Positions 1 to 6,705 of a DNA stretch of 21,341 nt are shown in pieces. Under the pieces are notes generated by a model that had not been told where the DNA came from, did not search any database, and worked only from the letters and a program-made list of their open reading frames with translations. The position numbers were made by a program, and so were the translations under genes. The stretch comes from Candidatus Altimarinota bacterium (lineage in GTDB: Bacteria; Patescibacteriota; Gracilibacteria; RBG-16-42-10). The stretch's first letter is position 1. Each line of letters starts with the position of its first letter. The DNA lies in contig JAGNZB010000008.1 of the NCBI GenBank assembly GCA_017984655.1, positions 1 to 21,341 of the forward strand. The letters are read 5' to 3'.

Positions 1-233
1 ATAATACTCCATTGATCTGGCGTTGGCTCAAAGTAATGAGACACCCAACTCAAATCAGGAAGCATCAACATCAGACTTTTTTGGAGGGGGCGCTGTTTCA
101 AGATAAAAAGCTGCTCTAATCCAGGGCCATCATCCGGACGCGCACAGAGCGCTGGCACCGTATCAGTAGGAAAGGCTACTACCCTACTCTTTTTGATCTG
201 TTCGACATCTACCGCTGACAGAAATCTGTACAT
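1..233 (-). CDS. tsaC: Threonylcarbamoyl-AMP synthase (TsaC/YrdC/Sua5), N-terminal part, cut by window edge
   Basis: The first 77 codons of a gene that continues past the left edge. TsaC makes threonylcarbamoyl-AMP from threonine, bicarbonate and ATP for the t6A modification of tRNAs that read ANN codons. The visible part has the family's N-terminal strand with PTDTVPALCA (family form PT[ED]TVYGLGA), followed by the basic substrate-binding motif LKQRPLQKSL (family KxRPxxKPL). The ATG at 233 is the only good start, because the upstream ATG in this frame meets a stop after two codons. No Shine-Dalgarno sequence is present. It is divergent from pyrH. Identity rests on the N-terminal motifs only; the C-terminal half cannot be judged. 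Confidence 0.75.
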   Translation of the reverse strand, partial: MYRFLSAVDVEQIKKSRVVAFPTDTVPALCARPDDGPGLEQLFILKQRPLQKSLMLMLPDLSWVSHYFEPTPDQWSI

Positions 234-268
234 ATACTATTTCATCAATTGCTATCACCCGCGAGAGC

Positions 269-296
269 AGTATGCAGGATGCTGCCACTATTTCAA
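269..296 (-). promoter_or_regulatory. Candidate sigma70-type promoter of tsaC
   Basis: On the minus strand TTGAAA (291-296) and CATACT (269-274) are separated by 16 bases. This would give a leader of about 30 bases before the ATG at 233. Only the hexamer match supports it. Confidence 0.3.
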
Positions 297-328
297 ATCT
301 CGCCCAGCATTCATAGACCAAAGTGAAT

Positions 329-357
329 TTGTAATTCAAGAATCATCCTGATATACA
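329..357 (+). promoter_or_regulatory. Candidate sigma70-type promoter of pyrH
   Basis: TTGTAA (329-334) and TATACA (352-357) lie 17 bases apart. The predicted transcript start is about 17 bases before the ATG at 381, leaving a short leader with no Shine-Dalgarno sequence. Confidence 0.45.
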
Positions 358-380
358 TTCACCGACATTACCACTTTTCT

Positions 381-1070
381 ATGATGCATGACTCAAAGTT
401 GATTGTACTATCACTGGGAGGGTCCTTGATTGTGCCCGACACTATCGACGCTGCTTTCTTACGGGACTTCAAGGCATTGATACTAGAACATATTGCCCAG
501 GGTTTTCGCTTTGTGATCATTTGTGGTGGTGGGAAAACAGCTAGGATCTATCAAGCTGCAGCGCGAGAGACCACTGACCTCACCAAAGAAGACATTGACT
601 GGATCGGTATCCATACCACCCGCCTCAATGCACAACTAATGCGCGCAATCTTTGATAAAGAAGCCTATCCACAGATCATTTGTAATCCCTATGAAGACAT
701 CCAATGGAAAGAGTCGATCTTGGTAGCGGCTGGATGGAGACCTGGCTGTAGCACTGATTCAGATGCAGTGTTGCTCGCCCAAAATCTCCAAGCAAAAAGC
801 TTGATCAACCTCTCCAATATTGATTATGTCTACGACAAAGATCCCAAAATCCATGCTGATGCAAAAAAAGTCGAATCAATCAGCTGGCCAGAATTTCGAA
901 AACTCCTCCCTACCGAATGGTCACCCGGTCTCAACTCCCCGTTCGACCCAGTCGCCTCACAACAGGCAGAAAAAAATGGGTTGGAAGTAGTAGTAATGAA
1001 CGGCAAGAACCTCGTAAACCTCAAAAAGTATTTGCAAGGGGAAAAGTTTGAAGGTACTCAAATTCAATAA
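381..1070 (+). CDS. pyrH: UMP kinase (amino-acid kinase fold)
   Basis: Phosphorylates UMP to UDP in pyrimidine nucleotide synthesis in the cytoplasm. The 229-residue protein has the amino-acid kinase signatures in order: an N-terminal strand with SLGGSLI (phosphate-binding Lys/Gly loop), FVIICGGGKTAR near residue 50, WRPGCSTDSDAVLLA near residue 120 and the nucleotide-binding stretch NIDYVYDKDPKIHADA near residue 150. The length matches the shorter archaeal-type UMP kinases (about 225) better than the usual bacterial PyrH (about 240). Two adjacent ATG codons (381, 384) could both serve as start. It is transcribed alone, divergent from tsaC and convergent with the antiporter gene. Another small amino-acid kinase is the main alternative but fits the TDSDAVLLA motif less well. 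Confidence 0.85.
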   Translation: MMHDSKLIVLSLGGSLIVPDTIDAAFLRDFKALILEHIAQGFRFVIICGGGKTARIYQAAARETTDLTKEDIDWIGIHTTRLNAQLMRAIFDKEAYPQIICNPYEDIQWKESILVAAGWRPGCSTDSDAVLLAQNLQAKSLINLSNIDYVYDKDPKIHADAKKVESISWPEFRKLLPTEWSPGLNSPFDPVASQQAEKNGLEVVVMNGKNLVNLKKYLQGEKFEGTQIQ

Positions 1071-1087
1071 AACTGAGAGGCACACAG

Positions 1088-1129
1088 CTCATCCAAACTA
1101 GAATCAATACCAGCTCTAGCTTGGATGAG
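1088..1129. terminator. Large stem-loop between convergent pyrH and antiporter genes
   Basis: CTCATCCAA (1088-1096) pairs perfectly with TTGGATGAG (1121-1129). After one mismatch CTAGA (1098-1102) pairs with TCTAG (1115-1119), leaving a 12-base loop. An A-tract (1135-1142) follows on the plus strand, so neither strand has the usual U-run directly after the hairpin. The position between two converging genes suggests transcript-end formation in both directions, possibly without the intrinsic U-tract mechanism. Confidence 0.5.
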
Positions 1130-1146
1130 TCCCCAAAAAAAATGGA

Positions 1147-2196
1147 CTATGTTAAGATCACCCAGAGCAAGTATACTAGGTAGAGGCCAATCAAAAGCAC
1201 ACCTGAGCGCTTACTCAGTTGCCATTTTTGAGCAATAAAAAGAAAGAGGATCAAGAAAAGACTGGCAAACAATAATATCATTGAGCTCAAGAGGCTCACT
1301 GACGAAATCGAGATTGACTCCGCCCCCTGCGCAAACAGCAACAACCAAGGCACTCCCAATGCAAACAGGATATTAAACACATTGGAACCAATTGCATTAC
1401 TAATTGCCATGTCCAAGCGACCTTGTTTGGCCACAATCACACCAGACACTGTATCAGGAACTGAAGTACCAATGGCTAGGATTGTTAAACTAATGATCAC
1501 TTCCGACACCCCCAAGCCAGAGGCAATCGCAATCGTATTTTCTACCAAAACCCAACTCACCAAGCTAATCGCTCCAAGAGAATAGAAGAACATTCTCCAG
1601 TAATGTTTTGCACTAGGGAAAATAAATGCAAAAAGCACCTTGATTGGTGTCGAGATGAACCGCCAAGGATGCTTACGTTCGAGCACTTTGATTTCATCAC
1701 TAACAATCTCAATCGGGCTCTCACTGTATGCTAGCCACTTCTTCCAGTTGACCACCGCCCAGACATAGACCATATACAAAGCAACAAAGCTCACCGCTTC
1801 GATCAACTCGATTTTCCCATCAAGAAAACTAAAAATCAGTAAGACAATCGTGAGGGTATAAAAAAACAGATCTCGCACTATCGGTTGCCACATCACCTTG
1901 GCGCCTTTGACCACTACGGCAGCACCAATGATGACTAGGATATTGTACAAAGCAGAGCCGACAATTGTCCCCACACCAATTGAGCCATGATTCCCCACTC
2001 TGATCAAAGCAAGGATAGTGATAAATAATTCGGGAGTACTAGATCCGATCGCCATCAGGGTTGCCCCAGCTGCCTCTGAAGACATCTTCCATTTCTCCGC
2101 GATAGCATCCAAGGATTGGATAAAATAAGTACTACACACATGTGCCAATACGTAAAACATCACCAACATCACCACCAAATTGACTAGCAACATCAT
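1147..2196 (-). CDS. Calcium/sodium (cation/Ca2+) antiporter, CaCA family, YrbG type
   Basis: Membrane exchanger expected to move Ca2+ out against Na+ (or H+/K+). The 349 residues form about ten hydrophobic segments in two halves. Each half carries an alpha-repeat: AIGSSTPELFITI near residues 49-61 with GTIVGSALYNIL just after, and AIGTSVPDTVSGV with AISNAIGSNVFNIL in the second half. The acidic ion-coordinating position is Glu56 in repeat 1 and Asp (PDT) in repeat 2, as in the family. A short cytoplasmic loop with charged residues joins the halves. Length fits YrbG-like proteins (about 325-350). It lies 127 bases downstream of the persulfide dioxygenase gene on the same strand, a gap wide enough for separate transcription. 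The start has no Shine-Dalgarno sequence. Confidence 0.87.
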   Translation of the reverse strand: MMLLVNLVVMLVMFYVLAHVCSTYFIQSLDAIAEKWKMSSEAAGATLMAIGSSTPELFITILALIRVGNHGSIGVGTIVGSALYNILVIIGAAVVVKGAKVMWQPIVRDLFFYTLTIVLLIFSFLDGKIELIEAVSFVALYMVYVWAVVNWKKWLAYSESPIEIVSDEIKVLERKHPWRFISTPIKVLFAFIFPSAKHYWRMFFYSLGAISLVSWVLVENTIAIASGLGVSEVIISLTILAIGTSVPDTVSGVIVAKQGRLDMAISNAIGSNVFNILFALGVPWLLLFAQGAESISISSVSLLSSMILLFASLFLILFLFIAQKWQLSKRSGVLLIGLYLVYLLWVILT

Positions 2197-2323
2197 AAAG
2201 GCTACTTATGCTGAATGTATTCTCTACAAAAGTAGCATAGAGCACAGTTGAGAACCATCCTTATCACGCTATCACGAGCAAGTCACCCAATTGAGATGAT
2301 CCCCAGGCTTGTGAATGCAGTCA

Positions 2324-3187
2324 CTAGCCAAAGAGTGAGTTATTGACTGGCACTTTGATCACTGGATGGCCACGAGTATCAACCATACAATCTCCAGCAT
2401 TTAAGTTGATTTGTAGAGCAGGAATGATGAGTCTTGGTGCCTGCAATGATCGATCACGACTCTCTCTCAGTTTTACAAAGTCGTGCTCAGGCATCGTGGT
2501 ATTAACATGAATATTTGCCTCCTTCTCTGCTTTTATGGTGGTTTCGCATTGGTATTGGCTACGGTTTTCTGGCAAGTAATCATGACCGACAAACACTCTT
2601 GTTTGCTCAGGTAATGAAAAGAGCCTGCGACTGGAGCGATAGAGCTCATGGGCACTGCCGCCAGGAAAATCACATCGAGCAGTACCATAGTCAGGCATAA
2701 AAACAGTATCACCCACAAAGAGGGCATCACCAATGAGATACGACACATCCACAGCAGTGTGGCCCGGAGTAGCCATCACCCGACAAACGATCTCTCCCAA
2801 CAAAAAGGTCTCCTGATCTTGCCACAAATGGTCAAATGCGAGCTCTTGAAACTGCAAGTCAAAAACCGGCTGCCAAAATATTTTTGCGGAGACAATACCT
2901 TCACCGATGGCGAGCTTGCCACCAAGTTGTGTTTTTATATACGGAGCAGCTGACACATGGTCGGCATGGATATGCGTCTCCAAGATCCAATCCACATGGA
3001 GCTGATGATCTCGAACAAACTGAATCAACAGGTCGGCTGTTTCATAGCTCAACCTCCCTGTGTGCGGATTGAATTGGGCCACACTATCAATGATGCAAGC
3101 AGCCAGCGAGGAAGGATCATAGACAATATAGGTGAATGTATTGGTACTATCGTCAAAGAAAGGCCGCACAATTGGTGTATTTTGCAT
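2324..3187 (-). CDS. Metallo-beta-lactamase-fold persulfide dioxygenase (ETHE1/Blh type)
   Basis: Expected to oxidise glutathione or other low-molecular persulfide to sulfite using O2 and one iron. The metal site is visible in order: THIHADH (His72, His74, Asp76, His77), ATPGHT (His143), VGDTVF (Asp160) and VGHDY (His202). The stretch PDYGTARCDFPGG and the later LRESRD are typical of persulfide dioxygenases rather than of lactamases or glyoxalase II. The C-terminal tail (about residues 255-282, ending IKVPVN) matches the Blh-like group found with rhodanese and DUF2892 genes. It is the third gene of the operon, 10 bases after the rhodanese gene. With rhodanese, thioredoxin and a CstR-type repressor it forms a sulfane-sulfur detoxification unit. 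No sulfide:quinone reductase is present in the window. Confidence 0.87.
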   Translation of the reverse strand: MQNTPIVRPFFDDSTNTFTYIVYDPSSLAACIIDSVAQFNPHTGRLSYETADLLIQFVRDHQLHVDWILETHIHADHVSAAPYIKTQLGGKLAIGEGIVSAKIFWQPVFDLQFQELAFDHLWQDQETFLLGEIVCRVMATPGHTAVDVSYLIGDALFVGDTVFMPDYGTARCDFPGGSAHELYRSSRRLFSLPEQTRVFVGHDYLPENRSQYQCETTIKAEKEANIHVNTTMPEHDFVKLRESRDRSLQAPRLIIPALQINLNAGDCMVDTRGHPVIKVPVNNSLFG

Positions 3188-3197
3188 AGAAGTGTAC

Positions 3198-3731
3198 TTA
3201 GTGTTTCTTTCTGTTCCAGGGCATGCGACTCAAAAGGTACGCCATGCCACACCAGCCAGTGATTCCAGATAGCAAGAAGCCCGTAGCTACCAAGAGATTG
3301 AGTATCAGGAAAGCGCTGTGCACAAAGTAAGCCCCGATGAGACCAATCCAGATCAGCATGGAGGCCGCAATGAAGACTTGCTGCATGATGGGCAGTCTTC
3401 CTTGAGCTTGCACGGTAGCTAGTCCTTTTTCTTTCCAAGCCAACAATCCTCCTCGTACATCCACTACCACTACATTGTCTAGCTGAGACAAGATTTGAAC
3501 TGCTTTAGCTGATCGTTTTCCGGAACGACAGTGCACATACACAACTTTCTTGCCATTGAAAATAGGCAATGTACTAGTCAGTTTATCCAGAGGGATGTTC
3601 ACTGAGTTGGCGATATGTTCTTCGGCAAACTCTGCTTCAGTACAGACATTGATCAACACACTATCAGAAGCTGGTGTAATGTGCCCGATTTGAGGATGAA
3701 GATCCAAAGGGTCGATATGTTTCATGTTCAT
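3198..3731 (-). CDS. Rhodanese domain fused to DUF2892 membrane domain (YgaP-like)
   Basis: Residues 5-108 form a single rhodanese domain with the active loop CRSGKRS, catalytic Cys68, and the family's VVDVRGGLLAWKEKG ending. Residues about 112-170 are two membrane helices of the DUF2892 type, ending with GWCGMAYLLSRMPWN, the family's characteristic tail. The combination matches YgaP-type inner-membrane sulfurtransferases, which carry persulfide on the rhodanese Cys. Expected role: passing sulfane sulfur at the membrane to thioredoxin or to the dioxygenase encoded next. The gene sits 8 bases after the thioredoxin stop and 10 bases before the dioxygenase. ATG codons at 3731 and 3725 are both possible starts; neither has a Shine-Dalgarno sequence. 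Confidence 0.88.
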   Translation of the reverse strand: MNMKHIDPLDLHPQIGHITPASDSVLINVCTEAEFAEEHIANSVNIPLDKLTSTLPIFNGKKVVYVHCRSGKRSAKAVQILSQLDNVVVVDVRGGLLAWKEKGLATVQAQGRLPIMQQVFIAASMLIWIGLIGAYFVHSAFLILNLLVATGFLLSGITGWCGMAYLLSRMPWNRKKH

Positions 3732-3739
3732 TAGTACTA

Positions 3740-4078
3740 TTAGGTTTTGAGTAATTGATCGAGTGTATCAGCATAGAGCTGGTAGCTTTTGACACCAATA
3801 ATTTCACCTTGATACTTGCCATCTTTCCAGAACTTCACACAAGGGATCGAGCGAATATCAAATTTTTGTGCATACAACGTGTTCTCCTCCGTAGAGTATT
3901 TACCAATCAGAGCTTTTCCCTTGTATTCTTGAGCCAATCTTTCAATTGTTGGTGACAAGAACTGACAGGGACCACACCAGGAAGCAAAAAAGTCCACCAT
4001 CACCACTCCCTTGGCTGAAAGTACACTTTGATCAAAGTTGTCATCGTCAAACTCAAAATATTGATTTGAATCATTCAT
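3740..4078 (-). CDS. trxA: Thioredoxin
   Basis: A 112-residue classical thioredoxin: FFASWCGPCQFL with redox Cys35 and Cys38, and SIPCVKFWKDGK with cis-Pro79. It can reduce protein persulfides and disulfides. It is the first gene of the minus-strand sulfur operon. The frame stays open upstream to a GTG at 4117, but that codon lies inside the promoter spacer and operator, upstream of the predicted transcript start, so the ATG at 4078 is the start. One oddity is Cys80 directly after the cis-proline, where thioredoxins usually have Thr. The preceding bases (CACAATTTTATG) have no Shine-Dalgarno sequence. Confidence 0.9.
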   Translation of the reverse strand: MNDSNQYFEFDDDNFDQSVLSAKGVVMVDFFASWCGPCQFLSPTIERLAQEYKGKALIGKYSTEENTLYAQKFDIRSIPCVKFWKDGKYQGEIIGVKSYQLYADTLDQLLKT

Positions 4079-4100
4079 AAAATTGTGATTAACTACCGGC

Positions 4101-4129
4101 AGTATACATACCCCCACCGGGTATGTAAA
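4101..4129 (-). promoter_or_regulatory. Promoter of the thioredoxin-rhodanese-dioxygenase operon
   Basis: On the minus strand TTTACA (4124-4129) and TATACT (4101-4106) lie exactly 17 bases apart. The predicted start leaves a leader of about 15 bases before the ATG at 4078. The spacer is occupied by the dyad operator, so a bound repressor would block polymerase. Confidence 0.65.
4106..4126. promoter_or_regulatory. CsoR/CstR-family operator dyad
   Basis: ACATACCC (4106-4113) and GGGTATGT (4119-4126) form a perfect inverted repeat of 8-base arms with a 5-base GC-rich spacer (CCACC). The pattern of A/T-rich outer arms with a C/G-rich centre is that of CsoR/RcnR/CstR operators. It overlaps the last bases of both the -35 and -10 boxes of the thioredoxin promoter and lies about 60 bases upstream of the divergent repressor gene, so it probably serves that repressor. 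It begins 12 bases from the candidate -35 box of that gene. Confidence 0.75.
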
Positions 4130-4137
4130 GACACAAC

Positions 4138-4166
4138 TTTAACTGAGCGAGATACTAGCTTATACT
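4138..4166 (+). promoter_or_regulatory. Weak candidate promoter of the CstR-type repressor gene
   Basis: TATACT (4161-4166) is a good -10 box. The best -35 at 17-base spacing is only TTTAAC (4138-4143). The leader to the ATG at 4187 would be about 14 bases. Confidence 0.35.
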
Positions 4167-4186
4167 TGATCCAGATAACAATTTTT

Positions 4187-4417
4187 ATGTCAGATAGCAT
4201 TACACGCTTAAAAAGAGTGCACGGACAAATTCAAGGCATTATCAACATGCTAGAAAATGGTGAAGACTGTGAGAAGATCATCATTCAATTCCAAGCAGCG
4301 AAAGAAGCACTCAACAGTGCATTCACCCAACATTTGTCACAAAACATTGAGCAATGTCTTCTCGAAAAAGATTCACAAAAAATAGAGAAGCTTTTGAAAC
4401 TAGTAGTAAAACAGTAG
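4187..4417 (+). CDS. cstR: CstR-type persulfide-sensing repressor (CsoR/DUF156 family)
   Basis: A 76-residue all-helical DUF156 protein: RLKRVHGQIQGI near the N-terminus, Cys28 in GEDCEKII, and Cys57 in NIEQCLLEK. The two Cys are 29 residues apart, as in CsoR and CstR. Copper sensors also need a His four residues before the second Cys. Here that residue is Asn53, as in Staphylococcus aureus CstR as I recall it, which senses persulfide through a Cys-Cys link. The neighbours (thioredoxin, rhodanese, persulfide dioxygenase) support this reading. The frame is open from 4085, but the ATG at 4187 matches the family's N-terminus and follows the -10 box. Formaldehyde sensing (FrmR) is less likely because FrmR uses a His near the N-terminus and other genes. 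Confidence 0.85.
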   Translation: MSDSITRLKRVHGQIQGIINMLENGEDCEKIIIQFQAAKEALNSAFTQHLSQNIEQCLLEKDSQKIEKLLKLVVKQ

Positions 4418-4459
4418 AGACTGATCTTCCCTCACAAGCATCACCACTCAGATGCACGC

Positions 4460-5050
4460 TCAAGAAGTAGAGAGGATATCTGGTGCAGAACCAAAAGCAA
4501 TAGTATCAAGGGTGAAGTACTGCTCTTGCGTGATATGAAAGTGCTTCATATAGGCTATCTCTATTCCACCAAAAAAAGCAGCATCCTGATGCAGACCTAG
4601 AGCAGCTACCACAGCCCACAACTTCTTCTCATCCAAACACTCCACCTCAACCAATGGCGGCAACCAAGGCCAGGTATCGATATCAATTTTGACACCATTC
4701 AACAACCAACTCTCTCTTTGGTTTTCTTGATAACTAGTAAACACAAATCCAGTACTGGCCAAGAAAATCTCACACCGCTGAAAATTATCCACAATGATCT
4801 CCACTTCTTTCATACCGCCCAGACTGTGTGATTCTAATTGCTTATAAGCAAGCGTGATTTTATCCCCCTCATCACGCAGTCTAATCCAGCCACCAATCTG
4901 ATGCAGTCTTCGCTCAGGAGTATCAAAATGCTTTCGCCGCATCATGCACTCAGATTTGACTAGCTTGGCGCCCAGTTCAGACAGTCTTTCCTTGAGAACA
5001 GTTTTATTACAAAAAAACTTCGCCTCAATTTCTGTTGGCAATGCAGTCAT
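4460..5050 (-). CDS. CYTH-domain protein (class IV adenylate cyclase / triphosphatase type)
   Basis: A 196-residue CYTH tunnel-barrel protein. The signature ExExK is at the N-terminus (TEIEAKF, Glu7-Glu9-Lys11). Further barrel strands follow: WIRLRDEGDKITLAYKQ, KEVEIIV, KIDIDTWPWLPPLVEVE. The charged residues alternate as expected for metal and triphosphate binding. Members are class IV adenylate cyclases, thiamine triphosphatases or inorganic triphosphatases; the sequence alone does not decide which. The R-x-R and E-V-E-x patterns resemble the CyaB group. The frame is open to a TTG at 5068, but the ATG at 5050 puts the signature at the usual distance. It converges with cstR and stands apart from the copper operon (about 200 bases). 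Confidence 0.85.
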   Translation of the reverse strand: MTALPTEIEAKFFCNKTVLKERLSELGAKLVKSECMMRRKHFDTPERRLHQIGGWIRLRDEGDKITLAYKQLESHSLGGMKEVEIIVDNFQRCEIFLASTGFVFTSYQENQRESWLLNGVKIDIDTWPWLPPLVEVECLDEKKLWAVVAALGLHQDAAFFGGIEIAYMKHFHITQEQYFTLDTIAFGSAPDILSTS

Positions 5051-5179
5051 ACTAGATAAATTACACAAGTTAGCAGGAACTTAACACAAGCCAGATCTCG
5101 GGACAACCGGAAACTAACCAATATCCAGAAGTCTCTTACAATTATGGTATCGAGGCAAAAAGCACCTGGGCACAACCTC

Positions 5180-5223
5180 AAAAAGGATGGCGTAGCCCTG
5201 TACTATTCTCGTAGGACAAGGCT
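5180..5223 (-). terminator. Possible terminator of the copper operon
   Basis: On the minus strand an 8-base stem is formed by AGCCTTGT (5216-5223) and ACAGGGCT (5194-5201), with one G-U pair and a 14-base loop. A run of five T (5180-5184) follows about 10 bases later. It lies 28 bases after the cupredoxin stop. The long gap before the T-run makes it a weak intrinsic terminator. The surrounding 5051-5250 otherwise shows nothing recognisable. Confidence 0.3.
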
Positions 5224-5250
5224 GACCAACAAACTTCTTATCTGGTAGTA

Positions 5251-5640
5251 TCAAACAAAGTTGATCGTAAAACTATACATACCCATAGAACAAATACCTT
5301 GTACTTTGGTGTTGGCATTTTGTGCTGGGACTTCAATAGTAGTGATGCCTGACGATGGTAGATGAGTGCTATATCCAATTGATGGAATAGTAAGCGCTGC
5401 GGAACAATCAAATGTTCCTGCAGTCTTTACTTGGATACTAGTCGGTATACCCGCTTTGGCAGTAGTCATCCGTGGCGCATACCCACCTTTGGCCTTAATC
5501 TCTACAATTTGCTTACCGTCAACAATTGTCGCCTGAGCTACTGATTCACTCACTGTCGGAGCAGTAGCATTGTTGACCAAAGCTATCAGTCCCACACTAC
5601 CGAGGATTACAATTGCAATAACAATGAGAGTTGATTTCAT
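5251..5640 (-). CDS. Membrane-anchored cupredoxin-like copper-binding protein
   Basis: A 129-residue protein: one N-terminal hydrophobic segment (residues 4-22, anchor or uncleaved signal), a short linker, then a cupredoxin-like beta domain. Probable copper ligands are Cys79 in FDCSAAL and the C-terminal CSMGMY motif (Cys117, Met119, Met121), which resembles the cupredoxin ending C-x-M-G-M. The location is outside the cytoplasmic membrane. It is the last gene of the copper operon, 10 bases after the HMA-TauE gene. In other bacteria similar domains accompany or are fused to such transporters, so it probably receives or stores copper on the outer face. The stop codon is TGA. Confidence 0.78.
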   Translation of the reverse strand: MKSTLIVIAIVILGSVGLIALVNNATAPTVSESVAQATIVDGKQIVEIKAKGGYAPRMTTAKAGIPTSIQVKTAGTFDCSAALTIPSIGYSTHLPSSGITTIEVPAQNANTKVQGICSMGMYSFTINFV

Positions 5641-5650
5641 AAATAGTTGT

Positions 5651-6670
5651 TTAGAAATTAAATACAGGATCGATCAAGCCTGCTGCAGCAAAGCTGTTTA
5701 GTAGGTTGAAGACACCAAAGAACAGCACTACCAACCCTGCAGTTTTGAAGAAAATGCCTGATTGTAATTTCCCATGCATACTGAGGGAACTAAAACTCAA
5801 TAAGGCCAAAACTGGCAAGGTCCCTAGTGCAAAGAAAAACATAATCAAAGCACCAGTCCAAAAGTCACCAGTACTCAAAGCATAGATTTGCATCGATTGT
5901 GTAAAACCACATGGCAAGAAGAAAGTGGCAATACCAACCAAAATGGGAGTAAGCGTATGATTGATGGTTTTCAAACCATGAATACGTTTACCTACCTGAC
6001 TGGGCAAGGTGAGCTGTAGCTTCTTCAGGCTAGGAAAGACATCCAAAAGATTGAGACCGAGGAGCAGTAACACGACGCCGACAATAATGCCCAACACAAA
6101 TGTACCAGTGATACCAAGTTGGAATGAAGAACCAAGTAAGCCAACGAGACCGCCAAGGAGCAGGAATGAAACTAAACGACCAATATGAAAAAGAACTTGG
6201 GGACGCACTTTGTCACCTTCTTTAGCAAAGCTGGCTGACATCGACAATACTAAGCCTCCCACCACGGCCATACAGGTAGACACTGAGGCCACCAGCCCCA
6301 CAATCACAGCAGTGCCATAACTCACTTCTGCCCCACCAACCAGATTGATAATTCCTAGTTTTTGGAGAGCAACAAAAAGACCAATAAAAGCGATAGCAAT
6401 GGGGATAGCGATTTTGAACTCGGCCCACCTGATCACATGGGTGCTTTTCTCGACTGTGACTGTATAACCATGTTTAGCCAAAACACTATTCAAGGTATCC
6501 ATAATTTGCATTTCAGACTGACCACCAAAATCACCACTGACTTCAATCTGATGTGACTGGAGAGATGACTTTACAGCAGTAATGCCCGGTAATTCAGACA
6601 CTTCACTTTCAGTGAGTAAGACACATGACTTACAGTGCATTCCACTCACATGGAATAAATAAGTTTTCAT
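5651..6670 (-). CDS. HMA domain fused to TauE/SafE (DsbD_2-like) membrane protein
   Basis: Residues 1-75 are a heavy-metal-associated domain with GMHCKSC (Cys13, Cys16) for Cu(I). A transmembrane region follows with about seven helices: one near residues 85-110, then a block from 117 to 335. That block carries STCMAVVGGLV (Cys133) and TFFLPCGFTQSMQIYAL (Cys254). The single Cys in the first and fourth core helices recall the redox pair of the CcdA/DsbD transmembrane family, to which the Pfam DsbD_2 group (often named sulfite exporter TauE/SafE) is related. Expected role: copper transport or transfer across the membrane toward the cupredoxin encoded next, or thiol electron transfer. Substrate is inferred from context. 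No Shine-Dalgarno sequence precedes the ATG at 6670. Confidence 0.82.
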   Translation of the reverse strand: MKTYLFHVSGMHCKSCVLLTESEVSELPGITAVKSSLQSHQIEVSGDFGGQSEMQIMDTLNSVLAKHGYTVTVEKSTHVIRWAEFKIAIPIAIAFIGLFVALQKLGIINLVGGAEVSYGTAVIVGLVASVSTCMAVVGGLVLSMSASFAKEGDKVRPQVLFHIGRLVSFLLLGGLVGLLGSSFQLGITGTFVLGIIVGVVLLLLGLNLLDVFPSLKKLQLTLPSQVGKRIHGLKTINHTLTPILVGIATFFLPCGFTQSMQIYALSTGDFWTGALIMFFFALGTLPVLALLSFSSLSMHGKLQSGIFFKTAGLVVLFFGVFNLLNSFAAAGLIDPVFNF

Positions 6671-6705
6671 TTGAAAAAGTTAAAATAGAAAAGTAATAAA
6701 CACAC

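Noticed and set aside
2324..3187. Beta-lactamase or glyoxalase II identity for the metallo-hydrolase
   Set aside because: The PDYGTARCDFPGG segment and the rhodanese, thioredoxin and CstR neighbours fit persulfide dioxygenase better.
2515..3262. Open frames overlapping the persulfide dioxygenase gene on both strands
   Set aside because: The metallo-beta-lactamase frame has all metal ligands in order; the others are antisense or shifted shadows.
5107..5124. 18-base stretch similar (15 of 18) to 10847-10864 upstream of csoR
   Set aside because: Both lie upstream of minus-strand genes, but the match is imperfect and A-rich and the stretch lacks the operator dyad; chance is the simplest explanation.
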